Source: Pseudomonadota bacterium
GTDB lineage: Bacteria > CALINM01
Length of the DNA stretch: 22,036 nt
Reading direction: 5' to 3'
Assembly: GCA_026415985.1 (NCBI GenBank)
Contig: JAOAGA010000016.1
Span: forward strand, 1 to 22,036
In this document: positions 9,922 through 17,889 of the stretch, piece by piece
Layout of the letters: every line of letters begins with the position of its first letter
Numbering within the stretch: the first letter of the stretch is position 1
The notes under the pieces: generated by a model
Told to the model about the DNA's origin: nothing
Database searches by the model: none
The model's input: the letters and a program-made list of their open reading frames with translations, nothing else
Program-made: the position numbers and the translations under genes

Positions 9922-10940
9922 TTAAACTTTCTTTGATAGCAAAAGAAGCAGGTGGATACCTTATCGGAGAAGACTGTAATATTTTACGGGTGGCATCTGT
10001 ATCAGAAGCGGGAGAGGGTGATATTACCTTCCTTTTTAGTAAAAAATATCTTGAGTATGCCCTTAAATCAAAGGCATCCGCGTTTATTGTCACAGAAGAA
10101 ACAAAGATAGAGGGGAAACCTCAGATAGTGGTTAAAAATCCCGCCCTTGCTCAGGCAAGGGTATTGAGGATGTTTCATCAAGAAAAAAAAGAAAAGCCCT
10201 GTATTTCAGAAAAAGCAGTTATCTCTAAGGAAGCTGTCATCGCTGAAAATGTTACGATTATGGATTTTGCCTATATTTCTTCCGGGGTAACTATCGGGGC
10301 AAATACGGTTATTTATCCCTTTGTTTATGTTGGCGAGGATGTTAAGATCGGAAAAAATGTAAAGATTTTCCCCCATTCGGTAATATTGGATTCTACAGAA
10401 ATTGGTGATGATACAATCATTCAGCCCGGTGCGGTCTTGGGTGCCGATGGTTTTGGCTATGCCTTTAACGGAATTTCTTACGAAAAAATACCTCAGGTTG
10501 GTAAGGTTATAATCGGAAAATCAGTAGAGATAGGTGCTAATACAACCATAGATAGAGCAACCCTTGATACCACCGAGATTAAAGATGGAACAAAAATAGA
10601 CAATCTTGTTATGATTGCCCATAATGTAAAGATTGGAGAGAATACTGTTATTGCTGGTCAAAGCGGTGTAGCAGGCAGTTCTTCAGTAGGTAATTATGTA
10701 GTGATGGGCGGACAGGTTGGTGTTGCCGATCATATTAAAATAGGCAACAGAGTTATGATAGGGGGAAGGTCCGGCATAATGTCTAATATAGATGACGATA
10801 AAAAAATTGCAGGGATTCCCGCAAGAGACTATAAGGAGTGGCTTAGGATTACCGCTTATATCGACAGGTTGCCGGAGATGAAGAAAACTATTGATCAGAT
10901 TTTAAAAAGACTTGAAAAAATAGCAGGAGAGAAAAAATGA
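9918..10940 (+). CDS. lpxD: UDP-3-O-acylglucosamine N-acyltransferase LpxD
   Basis: LpxD adds the second hydroxyacyl chain, as an amide, to the UDP-glucosamine lipid A precursor in the cytoplasm. The 340-residue protein has an N-terminal uridine-binding domain (about 1-100), then a left-handed beta-helix of hexapeptide repeats (IGxxxxI pattern). A short C-terminal helical tail follows. The catalytic histidines are H235 (IAHNV) and H272 (VADHIKIG), matching E. coli H239 and H276 with a constant offset of 4. Starts and stops overlap with skp and fabZ (ATGA at both ends), which implies translational coupling. Confidence 0.97.
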   Translation: MIKLSLIAKEAGGYLIGEDCNILRVASVSEAGEGDITFLFSKKYLEYALKSKASAFIVTEETKIEGKPQIVVKNPALAQARVLRMFHQEKKEKPCISEKAVISKEAVIAENVTIMDFAYISSGVTIGANTVIYPFVYVGEDVKIGKNVKIFPHSVILDSTEIGDDTIIQPGAVLGADGFGYAFNGISYEKIPQVGKVIIGKSVEIGANTTIDRATLDTTEIKDGTKIDNLVMIAHNVKIGENTVIAGQSGVAGSSSVGNYVVMGGQVGVADHIKIGNRVMIGGRSGIMSNIDDDKKIAGIPARDYKEWLRITAYIDRLPEMKKTIDQILKRLEKIAGEKK

Positions 10941-11359
10941 TTGATATAAAAGAGATAATGTCAATTCTGCCCCATCGCTATCCCTTTCTTCTTGTTGACA
11001 GAATCATTGAGTTTGAAAAGGGCAAAAGGGCTGTTGGGATTAAAAATGTTACCATCAACGAGAAGTTTTTTGTAGGCCATTTTCCTGAAAACCCCGTTAT
11101 GCCGGGTGTTTTAATGGTTGAGGCAATGGCTCAGGTTGCAGGGGTTTTAGTTCTGAAGTCAAATGAAGCTTTTGGCAAAAAGGATGTCTATTTCGCAGCG
11201 ATTAAAGAAGTTAAGTTCAGAAAGGTTGTTACAGCGGGAGATCAACTGGTCATAGAGGTTGAGTTGTTAAATTCAAAGAGAAATATCTACTTTTTCAGAG
11301 GAAAGATTACTGTCGACGGTAAGGTTGCAGTAGAAGGGGAGTTTGCTGCAACAACTTAG
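10937..11359 (+). CDS. fabZ: 3-hydroxyacyl-ACP dehydratase FabZ
   Basis: FabZ removes water from 3-hydroxyacyl-ACP in fatty acid elongation. It competes with LpxA and LpxD for hydroxyacyl-ACP, and its presence in lpx operons fits that balance. The 140-residue hot-dog-fold protein has the N-terminal box [12 protein letters not shown]. The catalytic H48 is in [11 protein letters not shown] and E62 is in MVEAMAQ. It overlaps lpxD by ATGA and is followed by an 88-base gap before lpxA. Confidence 0.97.
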   Translation: MIDIKEIMSILPHRYPFLLVDRIIEFEKGKRAVGIKNVTINEKFFVGHFPENPVMPGVLMVEAMAQVAGVLVLKSNEAFGKKDVYFAAIKEVKFRKVVTAGDQLVIEVELLNSKRNIYFFRGKITVDGKVAVEGEFAATT

Positions 11360-11385
11360 TGTGACTGATGTTAAAAGTCTGAGGT

Positions 11386-11421
11386 AAGACGTAAAGTCCT
11401 TAGGTTTTGTCGTTACGTCTT
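11386..11421. repeat. Inverted repeat in the fabZ-lpxA gap
   Basis: Perfect 9-base arms, AAGACGTAA (11386-11394) and TTACGTCTT (11413-11421), enclose an 18-base loop. G-T wobble pairs could extend the stem slightly at its base. No T-run follows, so it does not look like an intrinsic terminator. The gap also holds a possible -10, TAGAAT at 11424-11429, with no good -35. The repeat could be an operator, an mRNA stem or a decayed dispersed repeat. Confidence 0.45.
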
Positions 11422-11447
11422 GTTAGAATTTACAGGAAGGGGTTTCT

Positions 11448-12227
11448 ATGATAAAGATTGATGAAAAGGCAATAGTAGAGAAGGGAGCAGAGTTAGGTGA
11501 TGGCGTGAGTATTGGTCCCTACTCATATATTGGTCCCAATGTTAAGATGGGTAAAAATTGCAAGGTCTATCCACACGCAGTTATTGACGGCTGGACAACC
11601 ATAGGGGATAACTGTCAGATTTTTCCCTTTGCGTCAATAGGGATGGCTCCTCAGGATATTAAGTATAAAGATGAAAAAACAGAGCTAATAATCGGAAATA
11701 ATAATATCATTCGTGAATATGTGACAATAAACAGGGGAACCGTTGCTGGAGGAGGAAAAACTGTCATAGGAGATAATAACTTTATTATGACCTCCTGTCA
11801 TATAGCCCATGACTGTCATTTGGGCAATGAGATAGTTATGGCAAATTTGGCAACACTGGCGGGACATGTTTATGTCGATGACTTTGCGGTGATAGGTGGT
11901 TTTACCGCTGTTCATCAGTTCGTAAGGATAGGTACTATGTCTATGGTTGGTGGTGCCTCTGGTGTTGCTCAGGATGTGGCACCCTATACTATTGTTGCAG
12001 GAAACAGGGCAAAGCTCTTCGGACTTAATCTTATCGGTATCAAAAGAAGAGGGATAGAAGGAGACAAGTTAGATTCACTTAAAAAGGCCTACAGGATCAT
12101 TTTTAAAAGCAAGCTTACTCTGCAGGAGGCAAAAGAAACCATTGAAAAATCGGGACTATTAACGGAAGAGGTCTCCAAGTTACTAAACTTTATGCTGGAA
12201 AGCTCGAGAGGAGTAATACGTTGGTAA
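11448..12227 (+). CDS. lpxA: UDP-N-acetylglucosamine acyltransferase LpxA
   Basis: LpxA performs the first step of lipid A synthesis, moving a 3-hydroxyacyl chain from ACP to the sugar 3-position. The 259-residue protein has a hexapeptide-repeat beta-helix and a C-terminal helical domain. Aligning to E. coli LpxA with a constant offset of 4 gives catalytic H121 (E. coli H125) in HIAHDC, H140 (H144), D70 (D74), N194 (N198) and R200 (R204). The acyl-length ruler position is G169 (E. coli G173). The positions equivalent to H191 and E200 are R187 and I196. AGGAAGGGG precedes the ATG. The end overlaps the oxidoreductase start by 7 bases. Confidence 0.97.
   Translation: MIKIDEKAIVEKGAELGDGVSIGPYSYIGPNVKMGKNCKVYPHAVIDGWTTIGDNCQIFPFASIGMAPQDIKYKDEKTELIIGNNNIIREYVTINRGTVAGGGKTVIGDNNFIMTSCHIAHDCHLGNEIVMANLATLAGHVYVDDFAVIGGFTAVHQFVRIGTMSMVGGASGVAQDVAPYTIVAGNRAKLFGLNLIGIKRRGIEGDKLDSLKKAYRIIFKSKLTLQEAKETIEKSGLLTEEVSKLLNFMLESSRGVIRW
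12207..12213 (+). promoter_or_regulatory. Shine-Dalgarno site setting a TTG start
   Basis: AGAGGAG lies inside the end of lpxA, 7 bases before the TTG at 12221. It supports TTG as the start of the Gfo/Idh oxidoreductase and the 7-base overlap with lpxA. Confidence 0.65.
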
Positions 12228-13111
12228 AGATCGCTGTAATAGGTGCTGGTTATCTTGGCAGATTTCATATAGAAAAGTTCAAAAAAATAAAAAACGTTAA
12301 TCTTGTATCTGTCTGTGAGGTTGATAAAAAGATAGCCAAATCAATTTCTGATGAGTTCGGTGTTACTGTAGTTGATGATTACAGGGCTTTGGCTGGTAAG
12401 GTAGATGCGGTCTCCATTGTAACACCTACACCATCTCATTATAATATTGCGGACTTCTTTCTTAAAAGAAATACTCATCTCTTTATTGAAAAACCGGTTA
12501 CCGATAACATAAATGATGCGAAAAAGCTACTGAAACTTAAAAAAGAAGATATTATCATTCAGGTAGGATATGTTGAAAGATTTAATCCCGCCTTTAGAAT
12601 TTTTAAAGATAACCTGAACACCCCCCATACAGTAATTTTTAAAAGGAAGGCACCTTTTACCTTGAGAGGTGCCGATGTGGATGTTGTTTTTGATTTAATG
12701 ATACACGATATAGATCTTGCCTTTAATATCTTTGAAGAAAAGCCTGAGATAGCATACGTCAGAGGAGAGAAAATTTTCACCAATCATAACGATGTTGTCA
12801 TAGCGGGGATAAAGTTTGGTCATACCTTAGCCCATTTCGAAATATCAAGAATTTCTGATAGTAAAGAGAGAAAAATTACTGCGTTAGATGAGGGGATTTT
12901 TATTGAGGCTGACCTGATTAATCAAAATTGTAAAATAGTAAAAAACAAGAAAGAAAAGATCTACGGCGGAGAGAAAAGAGATATTCTGTTAGAGGAGCTT
13001 TCGGATTTTGTAATCTCCGTTGAGAAGGGAAGCATACCAAAGGTTACTTTAGAAGATGGAATAAAATCTCTTGAATTTGCTGACAAAATACTCCGAAGAA
13101 TAAGAAAATAA
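12221..13111 (+). CDS. Gfo/Idh/MocA-family oxidoreductase (GnnA-like position)
   Basis: This is a 296-residue NAD(P)-dependent sugar oxidoreductase. The N-terminal Rossmann domain has GAGYLG at 8-13. The family motif EKP is at 90-92, with the conserved lysine K91. The C-terminal domain contains GYVERFNPAF and HDIDLAF, which carry the usual catalytic-region residues. The substrate is not shown by sequence. Its place between lpxA and lpxB recalls GnnA of Acidithiobacillus, a member of this family that oxidises UDP-GlcNAc at C3 to prepare a 3-amino sugar for lipid A. No GnnB-type aminotransferase lies nearby, so that role is only a hypothesis. Many desulfobacterial lpx clusters carry a similar gene, usually beside lpxI, which is absent here. 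Confidence 0.88.
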   Translation: MVKIAVIGAGYLGRFHIEKFKKIKNVNLVSVCEVDKKIAKSISDEFGVTVVDDYRALAGKVDAVSIVTPTPSHYNIADFFLKRNTHLFIEKPVTDNINDAKKLLKLKKEDIIIQVGYVERFNPAFRIFKDNLNTPHTVIFKRKAPFTLRGADVDVVFDLMIHDIDLAFNIFEEKPEIAYVRGEKIFTNHNDVVIAGIKFGHTLAHFEISRISDSKERKITALDEGIFIEADLINQNCKIVKNKKEKIYGGEKRDILLEELSDFVISVEKGSIPKVTLEDGIKSLEFADKILRRIRK

Positions 13112-13112
13112 T

Positions 13113-14243
13113 ATGAAAAAGGGTTTTATTATAGCGGGAGAGGCCTCTGCAGATCTCTATGCATCAAATATTGTAAAAAATTTTACTGCAAAAATTGATG
13201 ATGTTGAATTTTTTGCCATCGGTGGTAATAAACTTGAAAGCGCAGGTGCTGAAATTCTTTTCAACTATAAAGATATCTCCGTTGTTGGAGCTGTAGAAGT
13301 AATATCTCATCTAAGAAAGATTTTAAAGGCAATAACTGAAACCGTAAGATGGATAAGGGAAAATAACCCCGATTTTATAATCTTTCTTGATTTTCCCGAT
13401 TTTAATTTCAGGGTCATAAAAAGGATAAGAAAATTTTACAAAGGTAAGATTATCTATTTCATAAGCCCTCAGATATGGGCATGGAGAGAGAAGAGGGCAT
13501 TATTTCTTAAAAAAAATGTCGATGAGATGTTTGTTATACTTCCCTTTGAAAGGGAGTTTTATAAAAAATATGATTTTGATGTCCGGTATTTAGGGCATCC
13601 CCTTATTGATATAGTAAAGCCTACGATGAGTAAGGAAGAGTTTCGGAGGGAGTTTGGCTTTAAGGATAGCTCAAGAATTATATCAATATTTCCGGGTAGC
13701 AGAAAAAAGGAGATTGAGAAACACAAAACCGTTTTGAAGGATTTTATTGAGAAGGTTAAGATTAAGTATGCCGATGTTGAGTTTGCAATAGTTTCTCCCA
13801 ATGAACATATAACAGAGCTGATAAAAAATTATTTCTCCGGAAAAAGGGTTAAAATAATTGAAGGTTATAACTACGATGCCATAGATAACTCGTTTATTGT
13901 TATATCAAAGTCTGGCACAACAACGCTTGAGATCGCAATACTTGAGAAGCCTGCAATTGTATTTTACAGTATCAGCAAGATAAGTTATTTTCTTGCTAAA
14001 TTGCTTGTAAAGGTCCCCTATGTTTCTCTGCCTAATCTGATACTGAATGAGCTTGTTTATCCGGAGTTTATTCAGGATAATTTCACTAAAGACAATCTTT
14101 TTGTTGCCTTTGAGAGATTTATAGATGATACTGATTTATATATAGAGACCATAGATAAGCTTAAAAAATTAAAAAATCTTTTAGGTGGCGAGAAATTTTT
14201 TGAAAGACTGACTGAAAAGATAATAGGTAAGGTATATGGATAA
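13113..14243 (+). CDS. lpxB: Lipid-A-disaccharide synthase LpxB
   Basis: LpxB condenses lipid X with UDP-diacylglucosamine to form the lipid A disaccharide at the inner face of the cytoplasmic membrane. The 376-residue GT-B (family GT19) protein shows FLDFPDFNFRV, SPQIWAWREKR, FPGSRKKEIEKH and the nucleotide-binding SKSGTTTLE, all family hallmarks. The N-terminal box reads AGEASADLY, with alanine (A13) where AGEaSGD is usual. It follows the oxidoreductase by 1 base and overlaps msbA by 8 bases. Confidence 0.96.
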   Translation: MKKGFIIAGEASADLYASNIVKNFTAKIDDVEFFAIGGNKLESAGAEILFNYKDISVVGAVEVISHLRKILKAITETVRWIRENNPDFIIFLDFPDFNFRVIKRIRKFYKGKIIYFISPQIWAWREKRALFLKKNVDEMFVILPFEREFYKKYDFDVRYLGHPLIDIVKPTMSKEEFRREFGFKDSSRIISIFPGSRKKEIEKHKTVLKDFIEKVKIKYADVEFAIVSPNEHITELIKNYFSGKRVKIIEGYNYDAIDNSFIVISKSGTTTLEIAILEKPAIVFYSISKISYFLAKLLVKVPYVSLPNLILNELVYPEFIQDNFTKDNLFVAFERFIDDTDLYIETIDKLKKLKNLLGGEKFFERLTEKIIGKVYG

Positions 14244-15972
14244 AGAATCGCTGATAATATATAAAAGAATCCTCATTTATGTAAAACCCTATTGGAGGAG
14301 ACTACTACTTGCAATGATATTTATGTTAGGTGTAGCGGGGACTACCTCTGCCCTTGCCTTTCTTGTTAAACCCGCCTTAGACAGTATATTCTTTGAAAAA
14401 AACAGAGATATGTTAAACCTGATGCCGTTAGCAATTCTTGTTGCCTATGCATTAAAGGGAATCTGCAACTTTTCTCAGGAATATCATATGAACTATGTTG
14501 GACAAAAGGTAATAATGGACATAAGGCAGGCACTTTATGATCATATACAGAGGCTTTCACTATATCATTTTATCTCGATACCGATGGGGCAGTTAATATC
14601 CCGTATTACCGGTGATGTTGGTATTTTACAGGCATCGGTATCAAGGGCAATAACAAGCATAATAAAGGACTTGTTTACCGCCCTGGGACTTTTATGTGTG
14701 GTTTTTTACAGAGATTTTAAACTGGCTCTGATAGCATTTTTTATCTTGCCGTTTTTATTCATACCTATCTTTCAGTTTGGTTTAAAGACAAAGCATTATA
14801 GCTATAAAGTCAACGTAATAGTTGGCAACATGCTTTCCTTTCTGAAAGAGTATTTTTCTGGTATCAGGATTGTTAAGGTTTTTAATCTTGAAGAAAAAGG
14901 CAAGAAGATCTTTGCAGATGAAAATCTTAGGTTTTTTAAAAACTATATGAAACAGATTAAGGTTAGGGCAATATCAGGACCAATCATAGAGCTTATGTCT
15001 GCCTTTGCCATTGCAGGGGTTATATGGTATGGCGGAAAGGAAGTAATTGCAGGCAAAGCAACACCGGGCAACTTTTTTTCATTTATTACCGCTCTGATTC
15101 TTCTTTATGAACCAATTAAAAGATTAAACGGCTCCTATAGCACTATACAGGAAGGAATAGGCGCAGCCAAGAGGGTCTTTGAGATAATGGATATATCTTC
15201 TGAAGAGCTCATAGAATCTAAAGCGACTAAGGAATTGAAGGAGTTTAAGGATTCCATTGAGTTCAGAAATGTATCATTCAGATATGACAAAGACTATGTC
15301 TTAAAAAATTTCAATCTTAAGGTGAAAAAGGGAGAAAAAATAGGCATAGTTGGGGTCAGTGGCGGTGGTAAAAGTACTTTAGTAAATCTTTTACCGAGAT
15401 TTTACGAGATAGAGGAAGGACAGATTCTGATAGACGGGGTAGATATAAAAGAATATTCATTGAAATCAATAAGATCTATGATTGCAATGGTTACGCAGGA
15501 AGTCATACTGTTTAACGCCACCGTTAAAGAAAACATTTTGTATGGTAAAGAAAATGCTGATTTTGAAGAGGTTATAAGATCTGCCCAGAATGCCCATGCC
15601 CATGATTTTATAATGTCCTTTCCTGAACAGTATGAGACTAACGTCGGAGAGATGGGCGAGTTTTTATCGGGTGGAGAAAGACAAAGAATTGCCATAGCAA
15701 GGGCATTTATTAAAGATGCGCCCATAATAATTCTTGATGAGGCAACATCGGCACTGGATACACAGTCAGAAAGGGAGGTGCAGAAGGCCCTTGATGAGCT
15801 TATGTCGGGTAAAACCTGCTTTATCATTGCCCACAGGCTCTCTACATTGGTAAACATGGACAGAATCATTGTTCTTAAAGACGGCGAGATCTATGAAGAT
15901 GGCAGTCACTCTGAGTTGATGGAGAAAAAGGGAGAGTATTACAGACTTTATACAATGCAACAGGGAAGATAA
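14236..15972 (+). CDS. msbA: Lipid A flippase, ABC transporter MsbA
   Basis: MsbA is an inner-membrane ABC exporter that flips core-lipid A to the periplasmic leaflet. The 578-residue half-transporter has a six-helix membrane domain (about 15-310). The ATPase domain has Walker A GVSGGGKST (about 373-381), signature LSGGERQ (from about 477), Walker B ILDEATSALD (D501/E502) and H-loop histidine H533 in IAHRLST. Sequence alone cannot exclude a drug exporter of the same family, but the position between lpxB and lpxK makes MsbA the natural call. Confidence 0.93.
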   Translation: MDKESLIIYKRILIYVKPYWRRLLLAMIFMLGVAGTTSALAFLVKPALDSIFFEKNRDMLNLMPLAILVAYALKGICNFSQEYHMNYVGQKVIMDIRQALYDHIQRLSLYHFISIPMGQLISRITGDVGILQASVSRAITSIIKDLFTALGLLCVVFYRDFKLALIAFFILPFLFIPIFQFGLKTKHYSYKVNVIVGNMLSFLKEYFSGIRIVKVFNLEEKGKKIFADENLRFFKNYMKQIKVRAISGPIIELMSAFAIAGVIWYGGKEVIAGKATPGNFFSFITALILLYEPIKRLNGSYSTIQEGIGAAKRVFEIMDISSEELIESKATKELKEFKDSIEFRNVSFRYDKDYVLKNFNLKVKKGEKIGIVGVSGGGKSTLVNLLPRFYEIEEGQILIDGVDIKEYSLKSIRSMIAMVTQEVILFNATVKENILYGKENADFEEVIRSAQNAHAHDFIMSFPEQYETNVGEMGEFLSGGERQRIAIARAFIKDAPIIILDEATSALDTQSEREVQKALDELMSGKTCFIIAHRLSTLVNMDRIIVLKDGEIYEDGSHSELMEKKGEYYRLYTMQQGR

Positions 15973-15973
15973 A

Positions 15974-16648
15974 TTGGCAGAAAGATTTCTGAAATTAAAA
16001 AGAAAAATCATTAAAAAATTAGCCCCTTTTTTTGTAAGCAATTTACTGAAAGTCCTGCACAAGACAATTAAATGGGAGATTGTTGGTTTAGACAACTTAA
16101 ACAATATAAAAATTCCCGTTATTTTTGCCTTCTTTCACGGAAGAATGATGATGCTTGGTTTTTTTTATAAGAAAATCAGAAAAGACAGAAATATTAAAAT
16201 GATATTAAGCCCCCATTTTGACGGAGAGGTTGGCTCCCTTATTGCCAAAAGATTTGGTGTAGATAGTATTAAGGGCTCAAGCTCTAAGGGTAGCTTAAAA
16301 CTTCTTAAAGAAATCTCAAAGATAAAAGACAGCGATATAGGCATAACTCCCGATGGACCACGGGGCCCCTTTCAGAAGGTTAAAAGCGGGGTTACCTATA
16401 TCTCAAAGGTTACGGGCTTTCCTGTTGTTCCTGTTGCTTATAGTGTAAGCAGAGGAAAAAGGTTGGGAAGCTGGGACAGGTTTCTTGTTCCTTACCCCTT
16501 TTCCAGAGGAGTTCTTGTGGTAGGTAAGCCCATTTATGTGCCTGAGGATTTAGACAAAGAAAAGATTGAAGAGTTTTCCCAACATATTGAAGAAGAGATG
16601 ATTAAAGTTACCAATCTTGCAGATACTATCTCCGGATTTAAAATATGA
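15974..16648 (+). CDS. DUF374 acyltransferase, LpxJ-like lipid A late acyltransferase
   Basis: This 224-residue protein belongs to the DUF374 branch of the lysophospholipid acyltransferase superfamily. The active-site histidine is probably in FFHGRMM, and the conserved block TPDGPRGP follows in the middle of the protein. LpxJ of Helicobacter and Campylobacter, a DUF374 protein, adds a secondary acyl chain to lipid A. Here the gene sits between msbA and waaA, and no classic LpxL/LpxM gene is visible, so the same role is a reasonable inference. The start is TTG at 15974, 7 bases after AGGGA at the msbA end. The stop overlaps the waaA start. Confidence 0.87.
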   Translation: MAERFLKLKRKIIKKLAPFFVSNLLKVLHKTIKWEIVGLDNLNNIKIPVIFAFFHGRMMMLGFFYKKIRKDRNIKMILSPHFDGEVGSLIAKRFGVDSIKGSSSKGSLKLLKEISKIKDSDIGITPDGPRGPFQKVKSGVTYISKVTGFPVVPVAYSVSRGKRLGSWDRFLVPYPFSRGVLVVGKPIYVPEDLDKEKIEEFSQHIEEEMIKVTNLADTISGFKI

Positions 16649-17889
16649 TGTATCTTTACAACCTGCTTTTATCCCTCTTTTTCCCGTTTTATATAATGAT
16701 TTTTTATCCCATGAGTTTTATAAAAAAGAAATGGAAAAAGGGTTTTTTCGTAAAATTAGGTTATTACAAAAACAGAGATAATATTAAAAATCCTTATGTC
16801 TTTCACTGCGTATCGGTGGGCGAAAGCTTGGCTACAATACCGCTTGTAAAAAGATTTTTAAAAACGGTGTCTGACAATGTCCTTTTCACAGTTACAACTC
16901 TGACAGGATATAATATCGCCAAAGAAAAGATAGGTAAGGAAGTTAAAGAGATTACCTTTTTTCCAATGGATTTTCCCTTTACTGTCAACAAATTTTTTAA
17001 GACCTTTCGGCCAGGGGCGATAATCATCTCGGAAACAGAGATATGGCCTAATATAATTTTTTTCTCAAGATTATCCGGGATTCCCGTTATATTCATAAAT
17101 GGCAGGATATCGGATAAGTCATTCAGAAAATATATAAAGTTCAGTTGGTTTTTTTCTGATTTGTTAAAATACCCCTTTTTTATTATGCAAAATGAAGAAT
17201 ACAAGGAAAGGGTAATTAAAATGGGCGCCGATGAAAAGAAGGTCTTCATATCGGGTAATATAAAATATGATATGGCAGGAAAGGAATCCCTAAGCAGGGA
17301 GGAAACAGGCATAAAAGATGATGATTTAGTATTAATAGCGGGATCAACCCACCCTCATGAAGAAAAAATAGTTCTTGATAGCTACAAAAGATTGAGAGAT
17401 AAAAATATTAATATTAAGCTTATAATTGCCCCAAGGCATCCTGAGAGATTCAAAGAGGTGGAACAACTGATTATTAGCTATGGATTTAAAACTGGTAAAA
17501 GGAGTTTTAAGGACAAGGTCTGGGATGTCTTTCTTTTAGATACCATAGGAGAACTTTTTTCATTTTATAGTCTCTGTGACATTGCCTTTGTGGGAGGTAG
17601 TCTAACAAATATAGGTGGTCATAATATTTTGGAACCCGCCTATTTTTCTAAACCGGTTATATTTGGCAGATATATGAACAATTTTTCTGAGATAAGAGAT
17701 GAATTTTTGAAAAAAAATGCAGGTTATGAAGTTACAGAAGAAAATATTTTTGATACTCTTTTTAAGCTCATAAACGACAGGAGCCTCAGAACAGAAATGG
17801 GGCTGAGGGCAAAAGAAATAGTAAATGAAAACAGCGGGAGTTTACAGAAAACTCTTGATTTAATTAAGGGTATTTTGGTAAATGCTTGA
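16645..17889 (+). CDS. waaA: Kdo transferase WaaA (KdtA)
   Basis: WaaA transfers Kdo from CMP-Kdo to the lipid A precursor at the inner membrane. The 414-residue GT30 protein has an N-terminal hydrophobic anchor (about 4-26). The acceptor-side box HCVSVGE carries the presumed catalytic glutamate E60. ETEIWPN and the C-terminal donor-site block GGHNILEPAYFSKPVIFG complete the family signature. The number of Kdo residues it adds cannot be told from sequence. The start may be either ATG of the tandem ATGATG (16645 or 16648). The stop overlaps lpxK. Confidence 0.96.
   Translation: MMYLYNLLLSLFFPFYIMIFYPMSFIKKKWKKGFFVKLGYYKNRDNIKNPYVFHCVSVGESLATIPLVKRFLKTVSDNVLFTVTTLTGYNIAKEKIGKEVKEITFFPMDFPFTVNKFFKTFRPGAIIISETEIWPNIIFFSRLSGIPVIFINGRISDKSFRKYIKFSWFFSDLLKYPFFIMQNEEYKERVIKMGADEKKVFISGNIKYDMAGKESLSREETGIKDDDLVLIAGSTHPHEEKIVLDSYKRLRDKNINIKLIIAPRHPERFKEVEQLIISYGFKTGKRSFKDKVWDVFLLDTIGELFSFYSLCDIAFVGGSLTNIGGHNILEPAYFSKPVIFGRYMNNFSEIRDEFLKKNAGYEVTEENIFDTLFKLINDRSLRTEMGLRAKEIVNENSGSLQKTLDLIKGILVNA

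Noticed and set aside
15402-15869. Minus-strand open frame of 155 residues opposite msbA
   Set aside because: It lies wholly against the conserved ATPase domain of MsbA, has no recognisable motif and is a by-product of codon use.
16803-17312. Minus-strand open frame of 169 residues opposite waaA
   Set aside because: It mirrors a well-conserved coding region and shows no family features.
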